Origin: Symbiotaphrina buchneri
Lineage: Eukaryota > Ascomycota > Symbiotaphrinales > Symbiotaphrinaceae
Direction of reading: 5' to 3'
Assembly: GCA_001599915.1 (NCBI GenBank)
Contig: BCIG01000001.1
Span: forward strand, 1,178,001 to 1,242,000
DNA length: 64,000 bases
Positions 1 to 9,924 of the stretch are shown piece by piece; within the stretch, counting starts at the first letter, position 1; the number at the start of each line of letters is the position of its first letter. The notes under the pieces were generated by a model. The model searched no databases and was not told the DNA's origin. It saw only the letters and a list, made by a program, of their open reading frames with translations. The translations under genes were made by a program, and so were the position numbers.

Positions 1-598
1 AACAAACCCAAGGTTCACTCTGGTCGATTATAACATCACAACCGATCGATCGAAGTCTCCGGCTCCACCGGAGCCTGGAAAGGCCCAGAACACCCAGAAC
101 CATAAGCGGATATTTTCTGGCGTCATTGCAATCGATGGTGTCGAGCATGAGATCAAGGGAGTGGGTAACGGTGCCCTTTCGTCTTTGGCCAATGCCCTCC
201 ATTCCGTCGGTATCGATCTTGATGTTGCAGACTATAAGGAGCACGCCATTGGCGAGGGTAGAGATGTCAAGGCAGCCACATACATCGAATGTACATCACC
301 AGCTTCAAAGGACAAAGTGTGGGGTGTTGGTATTCACGAGGACGTGGTCCAAGCAAGTTTAATCGCTTTGCTCTCTGCAGCATCTTCTGTAAGTGCTATG
401 GTCCGCCCTTTTGTTCATGACTAACCATTTCAGTTCCTCTCAAGTCGACCTGGTACACCGGTGCCGTTCCGGCCTAAGCGTGATACCCACCCGAACAGCA
501 CGCTCGAGGCTATCAAGTTGGAAGCTCTTCACAACGGTATCCCGAAAGCGGGACCTGATGCGGTGGGTGTTCTTGAGGCCAAGGCGAACGCCTTGTAG
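1..598 (+). CDS. LEU4: 2-isopropylmalate synthase, C-terminal part (5' cut by window)
   Basis: This is the 3' end of alpha-isopropylmalate synthase, which condenses acetyl-CoA with 2-ketoisovalerate in the first committed step of leucine synthesis. Exons are 1-388 (codons start at base 2) and 434-598, with a 45-nt intron (gtaagt...cag) in phase 0. The visible protein begins with the linker NPRFTLVDYNITTDRSKSP. The C-terminal leucine-feedback (LeuA dimer) domain follows, with VGNGALSSLANAL and DVADYKEHAIGEGRDVKAAT, both typical of fungal Leu4. The catalytic TIM barrel lies outside the window. The second leucine gene, LEU2, is at 32.4 kb. Identity is very likely; whether it is the mitochondrial or cytosolic form cannot be told without the N-terminus. 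Confidence 0.93.
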
Positions 599-984
599 AT
601 ATTGAAGGCTTGGAGCAGACGATTGGAAGGGCTTATCTTTCTTGGGGCGAATTATGCATTGACAAAAGTCATTCCGAACTCAAGGAAAAGTTTGTTCATA
701 TATGGTGTTGTACAGGTTAGCTATGTGAAGTATATAAACATCCACGTACATTTTTCTGCATTCCCTCGATGTGGCACCTGCATAGGAAAAGAAGGGACCC
801 CTTTCCGAAGCTCGGTCGTAGAGGTGATGTTGGTGCCCCTTAAACAGGAGGAGGGTCAGCCCCTGGAGTTAAGGATTTACCTCGGCAACTTTCTACCCCG
901 CAAAAAGCTTCCTACCCCAAACACAAAAGGACGGGGAGCTGACCCAAGCTGTTCCGTTCACCATTACATGCGTTCGCGATAGCT
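599..984. other. intergenic, LEU4 to SDR gene
   Basis: This stretch holds the 3' flank of LEU4 and the promoter of the SDR gene. The open frame across 602-982 has no protein character I can recognise. I see no other feature. Confidence 0.6.
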
Positions 985-2118
985 ATGGCATCTGACGCCG
1001 AAAAGGAAGTTCAGCTTCCAGGTTTCAAGGATATCTTCTCTCTCGACGGCAAGGTCGCCGTTGTCACTGGCGGCTCGAGGGGTCTAGGTCTCAACACAGC
1101 ATCTGGGTAGGCATCTAGGACTCTTCCAATTATAAGACGCACGCGCAATCATGAATATCGTGCTTTCAATGATATTGATTTCTAGTCAATTCAACCGTCC
1201 AGCTGATACCCTCCCTTTTCTCCAGATTCCTCCAAGCCGGGTGCTCCCTCGTCATCATAAGCTCCCGCAAAGCCGCTGCATGTGAATCCGCCTGCGCCGC
1301 GCTCAACGCCCTGCCGAACCTGCGGCCCGGTGCCAAGGCCATCCCCATCGCGTCCGACAGCTCGAATGGCGCCGGCATCGAGAAGCTCGTGCAGGAGGTG
1401 CGGAAGGTGACGGATCATGTGGATATCCTCTTTGCGAACGCCGGCGCCACGTGGGGCGAGAAGTTCGAGAGTCATCCCGAAGCGGCGTTCGCGAAGGTCA
1501 TGGACTTGAATGTTAAGGGTGTCTTTGTCGCCGTGCAGAAGTGAGTGCTGCTTCTCGGTCTAGGTCGGGGCAGGTACAGGGAAGGGGCGCGCTGACGAGA
1601 GGCAGATTCGCGCCACTGCTGGAGAAGAGGGGTACACTTGAGGATCCTTCGAGGGTCATTGTCACAGCTTCCATTGCTGGCATCGGAATTGGTACGCTAG
1701 GTCCAAATGCTACCTACGGCTATTCTGCCTCGAAAGCTGCGGTGATTGTATGTTCCTTCTGGGCTCCTATGCTCCAATGGCCGTCCTTACGCCCAACTCT
1801 TGGTATCAGGGCATGCCGCTAATACCGTCTTCTCAATGATAGCACCTCACAAAGAACCTTGCCGTCGAGCTAGGGTCACGGCACATCCTTTGCAATGCAA
1901 TAGCACCCGGCTTCTTTCCCACTCGCATGGCCAATGGTCTTATTGCGATTCAAGGCGGTGAAGAAAAGCTCGCCGCTGCTGTCCCAGATCGAAAGTTGGG
2001 GAAGCCTGAAGACATCGTAGCAGCAGTGGTATTCCTCGCCAGTAAAGCAGCCAAACACATCAATGGCGCGACGCTGGTGATCGACGGCGGTGCAGTGGTG
2101 GCTAACAGTCGGTTGTAG
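985..2118 (+). CDS. short-chain dehydrogenase/reductase with C-terminal SRL
   Basis: This is a classical SDR oxidoreductase of 284 aa. Exons are 985-1106, 1226-1540, 1606-1747 and 1843-2118; all phases agree. Visible motifs are the cofactor site TGGSRGLG (about residue 28), the NAG motif (LFANAGATWG), the active site YGYSASKAA (Tyr and Lys of YxxxK) and the usual C-terminal IAPGFFPTRM and INGATLVIDGG. It resembles fungal proteins annotated as RhlG/gluconate-5-dehydrogenase-like 3-oxoacyl reductases. The last three residues, SRL, fit a type 1 peroxisomal targeting signal, so a role on peroxisomal acyl-CoA or other carbonyl substrates is plausible. The true substrate is unknown. The gene converges on PAC4, with 81 bp between the stop codons. 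Confidence 0.9.
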
Positions 2119-2199
2119 ACCCAGACCATCTGGTTTATTTGGATAGATACCTCGTATAGAGACAGCATCAAAGACTTGCTCGATATTCCAGGTTCATTG

Positions 2200-2714
2200 T
2201 TAGGGCGCGTGCTGGGTGCTGCTCTTCTCCACTTCTGCCAGGACTACCTCGATGACCTTCTTAAACGCTTCTGCCTCCTCTTCAATGAAGCCCATGGTGC
2301 CGGAGAAAGACATGGAGTTGCCCACGTATACTCCTTTGCCTGTGCGCTTCGCCAGAACTTTGGCCACTCTAGTTGCAAAATCTAGGCTGCCTTCTCGGAC
2401 GTATAATGGTGTGCTTAGCACATTGCCTGGATGTACCCGCTGCAGCTATGTAGTTAGGACCTATCGCTCTAGACTCTTCCCCCTTCAAAGAATAGACGTA
2501 CGGCTGGAAGAGCGTAGATGAATGATCCCAGCGGCGCAGACGCCGAAGGGGCTTCGTTTGCATTGGTAGTCAGGAACAGAAGCAGCGTCGTGCTGTAGAT
2601 GGTCAGGTGCAGATGGACTGTCTGGTAAGCGGCCTTGGGAAGAGGAAATGACAACTGGACTGGGGTCGTTGAGGGCTCGACCGCGTTCGCAGCTGCAACG
2701 TCCGGAGCTGCCAT
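2200..2714 (-). CDS. proteasome assembly chaperone 4 (PAC4/POC4-like)
   Basis: This is a small two-exon gene: 2714-2502 and 2445-2200, with a 56-nt intron that has donor gtacgt and a taactacatag 3' end. The 152-aa product starts MAAPDVAAANAVEP, has a beta-rich middle (VQLSFPLPKAAYQTVHLHLT) and ends with ATRVAKVLAKRTGKGVYVGN. That last motif matches the conserved second half of PAC4 (LAKRLAKKTxKQVFVS). PAC4 with PAC3 guides assembly of the 20S alpha ring. The ATG at 2714 was chosen because upstream in-frame codons offer no ATG. The family call rests on one motif and the size. It is divergent from the carnosine methyltransferase gene, 211 bp start to start, probably sharing a promoter. Confidence 0.7.
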
Positions 2715-2925
2715 CGTGGGTTTGGTTCGTGAATAGTGGCTCACCGTTGAAGGTGTGTGCGTGTGGAATTGAATGCCGGAGCAAGCTATGTCAAACGCTC
2801 GCTCGGGCCGGAATCACTTCTCCCCGCGATAGTGGTCTCCCCGCTATCAAATCAAAGCCAACAACACCAACAAAATTGAAAAACCGTTGTTGCGCAAATT
2901 AACATAGCGGTCTCTCGCCGACCTT
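2715..2925. promoter_or_regulatory. shared divergent promoter, PAC4 / carnosine methyltransferase
   Basis: These 211 bp separate the two start codons, so both promoters and 5' leaders must overlap here. No specific factor site stands out. Confidence 0.5.
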
Positions 2926-4432
2926 ATGGCAGAGCAAGTGCAGGAAGAAGAAGGCGATTGGGCAGGCGACTTCGACCCTTTTTCTGATCCGGAAGAGAAG
3001 AGGGTGTTGTTCGCTGCTCTGGATTCGTTTCGGTGAGCTCTATTTCCCAGGTTTATTATAAACATCAGGACTTGATTCTAGTTGTCATCTGATCTGTTTA
3101 AATTTCGTTTATGCTCTTTCACACAATACCCAGTCAATTTCCAATGTTCAGATGATTCCTGGAGCTGTCAAAGAGCTGCTTGTAACCCTTTCGCTATGCT
3201 ATTCGATACGAATGTCCACTTTGCTATCCGCTCTCATGGGAAATTATATTCAACCCTTGAAATACAAGCTCTGAAGCATTACCTGATGTGGTCCTAGGCA
3301 GTTTCGCTCTGCAGCGCACTACAACACGACCCACGTCAGGCGCCAATCCTTCTATGCCCTCCCTTCAGCTCACTGGACATTGCTCGCCGAGCCACCCTTC
3401 TCCTACCTCGAGACGCTCAACGCCGTGGATGACGCCATAGACTCCAACGCTGACCTTGCGGAAGCTATCCTCTCCACCGGCCTAGAAGCCTTCGGCCTCT
3501 CCAAACGCCCCAGCGATGGCGACCCGTTGGACTGGCGCGGGAAGGCGACGCCTGCCGACATGGACAAGGCACGTGTGACGCTGCGACAGTTCTACCGTGA
3601 TTGGAGCGCTGAAGGCAAGGTCGAAAGAGATGCATGCTACCGGCCTGTGCTCGCGGCGCTGAAGAAAGAGTTCAGTGACGTTCCAGACAAGAGCTCTGTG
3701 AAGGTGCTCGTGCCAGGTGCAGGATTGGGGAGGCTGGTCTTTGAGGTCTGCGCGGCTGGCTACGCTACCGAAGGAAATGAGATCAGCTATCACCAGTTGA
3801 TTGCTTCGTCGTTTGTGCTGAACCATTGCCGTCGTGCCGAGCAGTTCGCCTTGTACCCCTGGGCGCTGTCATTTTCGAACCACATCTCTCGACAACATCA
3901 GCTGCAGAGGGTGTCGGTTCCTGATGTGCACCCTGGGACAGCTCTAAATGAAGCTTCACAGGGGATGCCAGTGCATGCGTTCGAGCGCATGGGTATGGCT
4001 GCTGCTGACTTTGTCGTGCTTTACGCGGACCAAGAGCATAAAGACTCGTATGATGCCGTGACTACGGTGTTCTTCCTGGACACGGCGCCCAACGTGATAC
4101 GGTACATCGAGGTAGTCCGAAATTGTCTTAAGGAAGGCGGCGTCTGGATCAATCTGGGGCCTTTGTTGTGGCATTTCGAGGACACGGCATCCGGAAAGAG
4201 AGGAAAGCTGGGAGGGGCAGCACAGGGTGCGGATGACAAGCCGGCCGGCATTGGGGAGGCCGGGAGCGTGGAACTGACTAACGAGGAGGTCGTCAATCTT
4301 GTGGAAAAGTTCGGTTTCAAGGTTGAACTGCACAAGAGCAGGATTGGGGAATCCGGCTACATCCAGAATCCGAACAGTATGCTACAGAACACCTACAGGT
4401 TGTCACATTGGATAGCTAGAAAAATATCATAA
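2926..4432 (+). CDS. carnosine N-methyltransferase family (N2227 / CARNMT1-like)
   Basis: This is a SAM-dependent methyltransferase of 413 aa. Exons are 2926-3032 and 3298-4432. The 265-nt intron is long for this locus, but phase and protein continuity (SFR|QFRSAAHYNTTHVRRQSFYALP) support it. Diagnostic features are the family's N-terminal block ending HVRRQSFYALPSAHWTLL, the SAM-binding loop VLVPGAGLGRL (about residue 145), GNEISYHQLIASSFVLN, FFLDTAPNVIRYIEVV and GGVWINLGPLLWHFED. In animals the family makes anserine from carnosine; the fungal substrate is not established. It converges on the unrecognised gene at 4784-6379. Confidence 0.9.
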
Positions 4433-4717
4433 TGTACTGGTGTCGCGAGTTTCACTTTTTCTTTTATGTAGACTGTACATTGTCATCTATTGCTCAGCAA
4501 TAGGTCTATGTAACAAAGGAATCTAAAACGCCGACGCTATGCAGATGATATGCTAAACAAAGACCAGAGATCCTCCAACTCTCACATGACTCCTTTGCAT
4601 GCGAACCACAAGGGACAAAGGAAAACAGAAAGACAATGAAAGGCGCTAGATGCCAGCATCTAGTAGGTCGAGTGAGGGAGTCAAACTGAGGGGGCTGCAG
4701 AGGCTCTAGAACTTACT
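4433..4717. other. convergent 3' region
   Basis: These 285 bp hold the 3' flanks of the carnosine methyltransferase gene and of the minus-strand gene whose possible extended stop is at 4718. No other feature is seen. Confidence 0.5.
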
Positions 4718-4783
4718 CTAACGTTTGGCCGAACGTGGCGTCCACGCAGGATCATCCTCGTCCTCGTTGTCCTGGGCCACATT

Positions 4784-6379
4784 TCACCTGCGCTTGCCCA
4801 ACGTCGAGCTGCGCACCTGCTCCCACGTTTCACTCGAATCACCATCGATGGGTGCCACAGGCTCTCTGACGGGCTTCCGAGAAGCAGCAGGTTTCGTCCT
4901 TACCGTAGGAGCCCTTGACTTCCGTCCTGGTCTGCTTGCCAAGTTCTGCACATGACCCCGACGTTTCTGGTCCAGATTACCGAGATGCTGATGGATCTGC
5001 GAACCTTTCTCCCCCAAGTTCACCCGCTTCTCTTGCCTGACCATCGGCTCGTCACGCAGTCGGGCTTCGTAGATGGCTTTCGTCATGGAGGTTGGGTGAA
5101 AGTTGTCTTCATCACGACGAGGGTCGCTGAGTCTCATGTAGTCATCCGGGATAATGCCCCTTTTGAAATCCCTCAGCCACTCCTTGATTGTGTCGAGAGC
5201 CTCTCCCTTGACTTCGAAGGCATTCCTACCTCTGGGCTCTTTGGGCAGGAGACGAGTATCCGGGCGGAAGTCGAAATCCCTCATGAGCTTGGGGAGATCC
5301 ATGTATTTCTCGAGGCAGTAGAAGTGGACATAACCGGCATTGGTGAATGGATCCGACTGCTTGTTCAAATGAGCTACCTCATCAAAGGCAACTCGGATCT
5401 CGCCGACCTGCATCCGATGATTGTCTGGACAATCATTGAAACGACATTTGTTTGACAGCTTCGGGTCGGGATAACGGCCGGCTGAGTCCGCAGGTACTCG
5501 TTGGATCCACATCCGCACGCCATTCCTGGACCCAGAACCGGATTGTTGGTGCAGAGGATGCTTGCAGAGATAGTTCTCGAGGTCTTCAGGTTCGAATTGA
5601 TATGTCAGTTCAATCTCTCCTTTGTCGGTGTACATGAAATCCAAGAAAGGCTGCGGCGTATAATCCGGCCGGCTGTATGAGATGGCATCATAACTGGCCA
5701 TCTTCTTCTTCCTGTTTTCTCCGCGAATCCTCTGAAGCGCGGTTTTTGGGGATTCGACCCTTTTGGGTGAGTCTAGGATGTCCGGATCTAAGACTTGCTC
5801 TTCAGTGGCCACACGTTTCCGTGATTGACGTCCCTGTTCAGTCGGGCTCGTACTAGCCCGACGCTTTCCGGGCAATACCTGTGCAGGGGTAGTCGCAATG
5901 TCAGAGTGTACAGGACCGTTGGCCTGATTGGTAGACCAAAAGTTGACAGAGTTCTCCGTGTGCAATTCCGACGAAGATGGGGCGAAGAAACCAAAACCAG
6001 CCGCCCCAGATTGCTCATTGCCAGCAAAGAGCAGTGTCGGGTCGATGAAATTCGACTGTGCATCTGCACCATCCTGGACAGGGTTAGTGGGAGCAGGATC
6101 ATCCAGGGGATTCTGCCAATCACCAGAGCTACCAGCATCAAGTAGGGTCACAAAAGACTCCTGGTTTGCACCTTGCTGTATAGGCTGCGTCTCGGCGTAG
6201 AAAGGCTGTTGCACCTGTCCATTCGGTTCGGCCACTTGGGGCACTGATTGTTGTGAGTAAGCTAAAGCGTCAGCTGCTTGTGGATCGTAAGTGGCAGCGC
6301 CAAAGTCGTAAGACTCCATCAAATCCATCATCTCTGTGTCCGACATCTGAAAGACGGGGCTATGCGCTTGATCCTCCAT
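4784..6379 (-). CDS. conserved fungal protein of unknown function with a putative Cys/His zinc-binding domain
   Basis: I do not recognise this 531-aa protein by name. The N-terminal ~230 residues are acidic, Q/S/P-rich and probably disordered, with the basic patch RRKRVAT-like KRV near residue 195. A globular domain follows (about residues 240-400) with NKCRFNDCPDNHR, VGEIRVAFDE and AGYVHFYCLEKY. The spacing of Cys and His suggests a metal site. The tail is basic (RPGRKSRAPTVRTKP). The disordered acidic N-terminus plus a DNA- or chromatin-like C-terminus hints at a nuclear protein, but that is inference. The frame stays open after the TGA for 21 more coding-like codons to a TAG at 4718-4720 (see findings). 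No intron is needed apart from that end. Confidence 0.8.
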   Translation of the reverse strand: MEDQAHSPVFQMSDTEMMDLMESYDFGAATYDPQAADALAYSQQSVPQVAEPNGQVQQPFYAETQPIQQGANQESFVTLLDAGSSGDWQNPLDDPAPTNPVQDGADAQSNFIDPTLLFAGNEQSGAAGFGFFAPSSSELHTENSVNFWSTNQANGPVHSDIATTPAQVLPGKRRASTSPTEQGRQSRKRVATEEQVLDPDILDSPKRVESPKTALQRIRGENRKKKMASYDAISYSRPDYTPQPFLDFMYTDKGEIELTYQFEPEDLENYLCKHPLHQQSGSGSRNGVRMWIQRVPADSAGRYPDPKLSNKCRFNDCPDNHRMQVGEIRVAFDEVAHLNKQSDPFTNAGYVHFYCLEKYMDLPKLMRDFDFRPDTRLLPKEPRGRNAFEVKGEALDTIKEWLRDFKRGIIPDDYMRLSDPRRDEDNFHPTSMTKAIYEARLRDEPMVRQEKRVNLGEKGSQIHQHLGNLDQKRRGHVQNLASRPGRKSRAPTVRTKPAASRKPVREPVAPIDGDSSETWEQVRSSTLGKRR

Positions 6380-7589
6380 AGCTGAGTGAGCTTATTTTTG
6401 GCGGTTTTATAAAGTGATGAACAGTACTGGGAAAGAAAAGGAACAAGACGAATTGTCGATACCAGATCGACAATTAGAAAGGGAAAAGAAACAAGAAGAG
6501 ACGTTGCAGCGAATTGATACTATAAGGAAAGATGAATACAATCTGTTGTGCCAGCGGGAAGGGGAGAATATATATGAGGTCGAGCCACAAAGAACCACCG
6601 GATCCATTGTATTCCTAGAACAGCAGGCCATTTGTATTCTTTGCACACTTCCTGAACTCTTTGTCCGCTCAAAGGCCCCGGGTCTTCTTTGATACTTGAA
6701 TGCATTGGGGAGGAGTCCGTGGGCATAAGATATTGATTCACTAGTCCAAACTTGCATGCTTCGCAGATAATATCGTATGTTTTATGGTATCTACCTTTGG
6801 ACCCCATTCCCAAGGAAGACACGACAGCCGAACATAACCCTCCATTGATAAAATGGAGAGCTAGACTAATATCTATATCTGATGAGCGTGATTAGCTTCG
6901 ATCAACAGCAGTACGAGATACCGAAAGCATAGCACGTCGAGTACGGAATAGATCAGAAGGTCTCCAAGTAATATCCACATAACAATATTCAGAACAGGTC
7001 TGTGATATAATTTTGGGTATTTCATCATTTTAGGGCGCGCCCACCCATCTGGGAAGGGAGAGAGCAATATGACAAAGAGAGTAGAGTGGACAAAGACTTA
7101 CCTATTTATAGGATATCAAGGCGGGGGAACAATCCATTGTCACTTTGAGAAACTCGAACTGGACTTGCCTAGAACAGCTGACGTCCTGAGCAGCTTGTTG
7201 TTGGCATCTAGCTCAACCTCAAAATACAAAGCGATGACTTGAGGGAAATGTGGAAGAAAATTCGCGGTAGCGAGAAAATAACAGTTCCACGCCGCGTGAA
7301 TCACGTGATATCGTCCCTATCAAAACAACCCCTTTCAGGTGTACAGGCCATTAATCCGTCCTAACAAGGCCGAATCTGAAGAATGTAGGGAATGTTGACT
7401 GCTGCGGACCAGAGAATCTTGTCCCGCCAAATCCGTGGACATACGAAGAACCTACTGAAGTTTTTTGCAGGTCATTGGACTTCCTTTTGGGGCGTGCCTT
7501 AAGCTATGCCAACTTGAATACCAGACCACCTCATAGAAGTAGGCTCATTTCATGTCTCTCCACCATTAACTCGCGGAAGGACCAACGTT
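6380..7589. other. upstream region of the 4784-6379 gene
   Basis: This is about 1.2 kb of AT-richer DNA upstream of a minus-strand gene. A 92-codon open frame at 6414-6692 (+) overlaps what must be that gene's 5' leader, and I do not believe it is coding. No repeats or RNA genes are seen. Confidence 0.5.
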
Positions 7590-7822
7590 ATGAAGTTTCT
7601 ACGTTTCGTACTATCACATGAGCTTCAGCGTGCAAGTAGTCATGCTCTTAAGGCTTCGTTCCGTATTGCTATACTATCACTGGCTGACAGGCGATCGATA
7701 TCCTGGAAAAATACACAACCGAGAAATACACGGAAAAAGAACTCCGCAAACTTCACGCTACCATCCCAGAATCCGTTTCAAAAGCTTGCACGACGCCAGG
7801 TGGGGGGACTGAGCATCATTGA
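7590..7822 (+). CDS. doubtful small gene, possibly with a GC-AG intron
   Basis: A protein-like reading appears if 7632-7690 is removed as an intron with the standard GC donor gcaagt and acceptor ctgacag. It gives MKFLRFVLSHELQR followed by AIDILEKYTTEKYTEKELRK and HATIPESVSKACTTPGGG, 57 aa to a TGA at 7820-7822. The same frame then continues for 37 coding-like codons (REQVVLEHILMFEKKPLSHS onward) to a TGA at 7934-7936, running 34 bp antisense over the 3' end of the bZIP gene. No family is recognised. It could be a small gene, a decayed gene or chance. The branch site is poor. Confidence 0.25.
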
Positions 7823-7902
7823 CGGGAGCAGGTGGTCCTGGAGCATATCCTCATGTTTGAAAAGAAGCCCCTTTCCCACTCTCCTGAAATCGACGGAATC
7901 GA

Positions 7903-9924
7903 CTACAAATGTGATGTCATACGACCGACGCGTTGATACGCAGCTTCCATACTGCTGCAAAGGCGCTCGAACCTAGCCATCGTTGCAACTGACACATCCC
8001 GATCCGCTCCATCATCCTCGGCTCCAACCAGCTCATAACGAGCAAGGACTTTCTCGGTCGGGAGATTACCGAAAAGTAGGTCATCTTCCCTTTCCGAGTG
8101 AGCCTTCGAAGAGGAAGTGGAGGGCAGGTCATTGTAGAGAGCAAATAAGGAGTCAGATTCGTCGACCTCAACGTGCTGCTGCATCTCGACCTCGCGTTTC
8201 CCATCATCAACATGGTCGCTGACAGGAAGTGACGAGACTGTCGGCAACTGCTCCTTGAGATCGCTGGTGAAGATCGAATCGACGGTTCCGAACTCTTCGG
8301 AAGGCTTGCCAGATAAGGCAGACGTGTCAATTCTGTCGACAGCTGGCCCTTGAGGCAACTCCAGAAGCGAGAATACTTGTGGCCGGTTGGAGGCGAAGGT
8401 AACTGGTGCCATGCCAGGCAAAGCGCCATTCTGCAGGTTCAGCATGGAGAAGTCGAGTCCCGGTTCGGGTACCATGGCCATGCCAACAAGGGGTCCAGAC
8501 GACGATTGCCCTTGTTGCTGAGCTGCTTGGTACGGATTCACGTCTTTGTGGGGATTCGGTTTAATGTCTTCTTCTGCTGCCGGATTTGACTGCAGCTGCT
8601 GCACCGTCTGACTGATCTGTGGATTACTGGTGCTCATAGACTGAATAAAATCTTGAAACTGTGGGGAGGAAAGAAGCATCCGAGTAAGGTCTGAGAGACG
8701 CGTGTTCTCATCAGTCAGAGCGCGGTTCTTGTTCCTAAGGTCGTTGGTTTCGGAAGTTTTAGCTGCAAGCTCTGCTTCAAGCTGGCCAATATATTCTGGA
8801 ATGATGTCAGTGAACGATGAAAATGGAAAGAGGTTAGACTACTATATACCTTTTCTTCTCGAGCGGAAAGCGCGAGCAGACACTTTGTTCCTCAACTGAC
8901 GACGTTCTTTACTACTCAGCTTCTTCCCTTCCTCACTTGCAAGAAGCCTCTCGTCCTCATCCATATCTTCTTCATCTTTCTTTGCCTTCGCCAAATGCGG
9001 CAGGACAGAGCTGGCTTGAGGAGTAGAACCATCATCGTCATTCGAAGATGTGACACTGCTTTGCCTCATGGTGCTGAGGAGATGTGAGATGGTCTCCTGC
9101 ACCATCGGGTCATTCGGGTTGACCGTCACATTACTGGTGGCAGGTACAGGCGGTTGTCGCCCGGGCTGCACACTGGGCATCCGCTGCCCATGCTGCTGGC
9201 GGAGGAGCTGTTGGCGTCTCGCCTGTGCCTGCGCTTGCGCTTGCGCGGCCCTGGCAGCAGCTTGTTGCTGATGCATACCAGGATACAGTCGGCCGACATT
9301 ACTTTGAGTCGACAGGACTGGGGAAGCCTCCTCTTGCCCACCAATGGCGGTTGGGTTGATGAACGAAGAACTAGATGCGGAGTGCTCCGGAGGATAGAAC
9401 AAAGTGGAAATAGACTCCTGCGTGGGAGTATCAAAGTCCATGTCCATGTCGGGTAGTCCGTGATACGAGCCCATAGGCATGGGGGTCGCGTTGAAATTGA
9501 TCATCTCCTCATCTGGAGCAAAACCGAAGAAATCGGTGCTGTTGAAAGTGGGCAACCCGGAGTTGCGGCCAAAAGCCATGTTGGAGCCCTGGTTGACAGC
9601 CAAGGTGCTCGCAATGGCTCCCATAACCAAGCCAGTTTGTTGCTTGTGTTGATCATACTGATGCGTTGGAGCAGGGAAGTGCTGCCCATTGGTATGATTC
9701 GGTGGTAGCAGCGTGCTGTTCGCATTGGGCGTCGCTGACGCCTGAAGTCCTGCAGAGCTGGATTGGGATTGCGAGGAGTTATTTGACGGTGAGAGGGAGG
9801 GAGACGGAAACACGAGTGGATCGTAATTGATGAACGAGTCGATGTCGTCGTAGCCAGCCATCTGGGCCTGCGGAGGTGCCATTGAACCTGAAGCAGGCGT
9901 TTGATGATTCGAAGCCGCCATCAT
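7903..9924 (-). CDS. meaB: bZIP transcription factor, MeaB-like
   Basis: This is a nuclear DNA-binding regulator of 655 aa. Exons are 9924-8850 and 8795-7903; the 54-nt intron splits the basic region exactly after SRRK. Before it lie a long S/N/Q-rich activation-type region, an Ala/Gln run (ARAAQAQAQAQARRQQ, about residue 230) and an acidic stretch (DEEDMDEDERLLA). The bZIP is SSKERRQLRNKVSARAFRSR then KEYIGQLEAELA, with a leucine zipper to TRLSDLTRMLL. This basic region is the one I know from MeaB, a regulator of nitrogen metabolite repression in Aspergillus and Fusarium. The bZIP call is certain, the MeaB assignment less so. Its upstream region is unusually long (to 13067). Confidence 0.85.

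Noticed and set aside
2176-2521. open frames antisense to PAC4
   Set aside because: Shadow of the minus-strand gene, whose splice phases and protein motif fit well.
985-6379. possible metabolic gene cluster (SDR, methyltransferase, unknown protein)
   Set aside because: The methyltransferase is the conserved carnosine type, PAC4 lies between, and there is no backbone enzyme or transporter. These are ordinary neighbours.
6414-6692. 92-codon open frame (+) rich in Glu/Lys/Gln
   Set aside because: It lies in the antisense 5' leader of the 4784-6379 gene. Charge richness comes from a purine-rich leader, and it has no support beyond being open.
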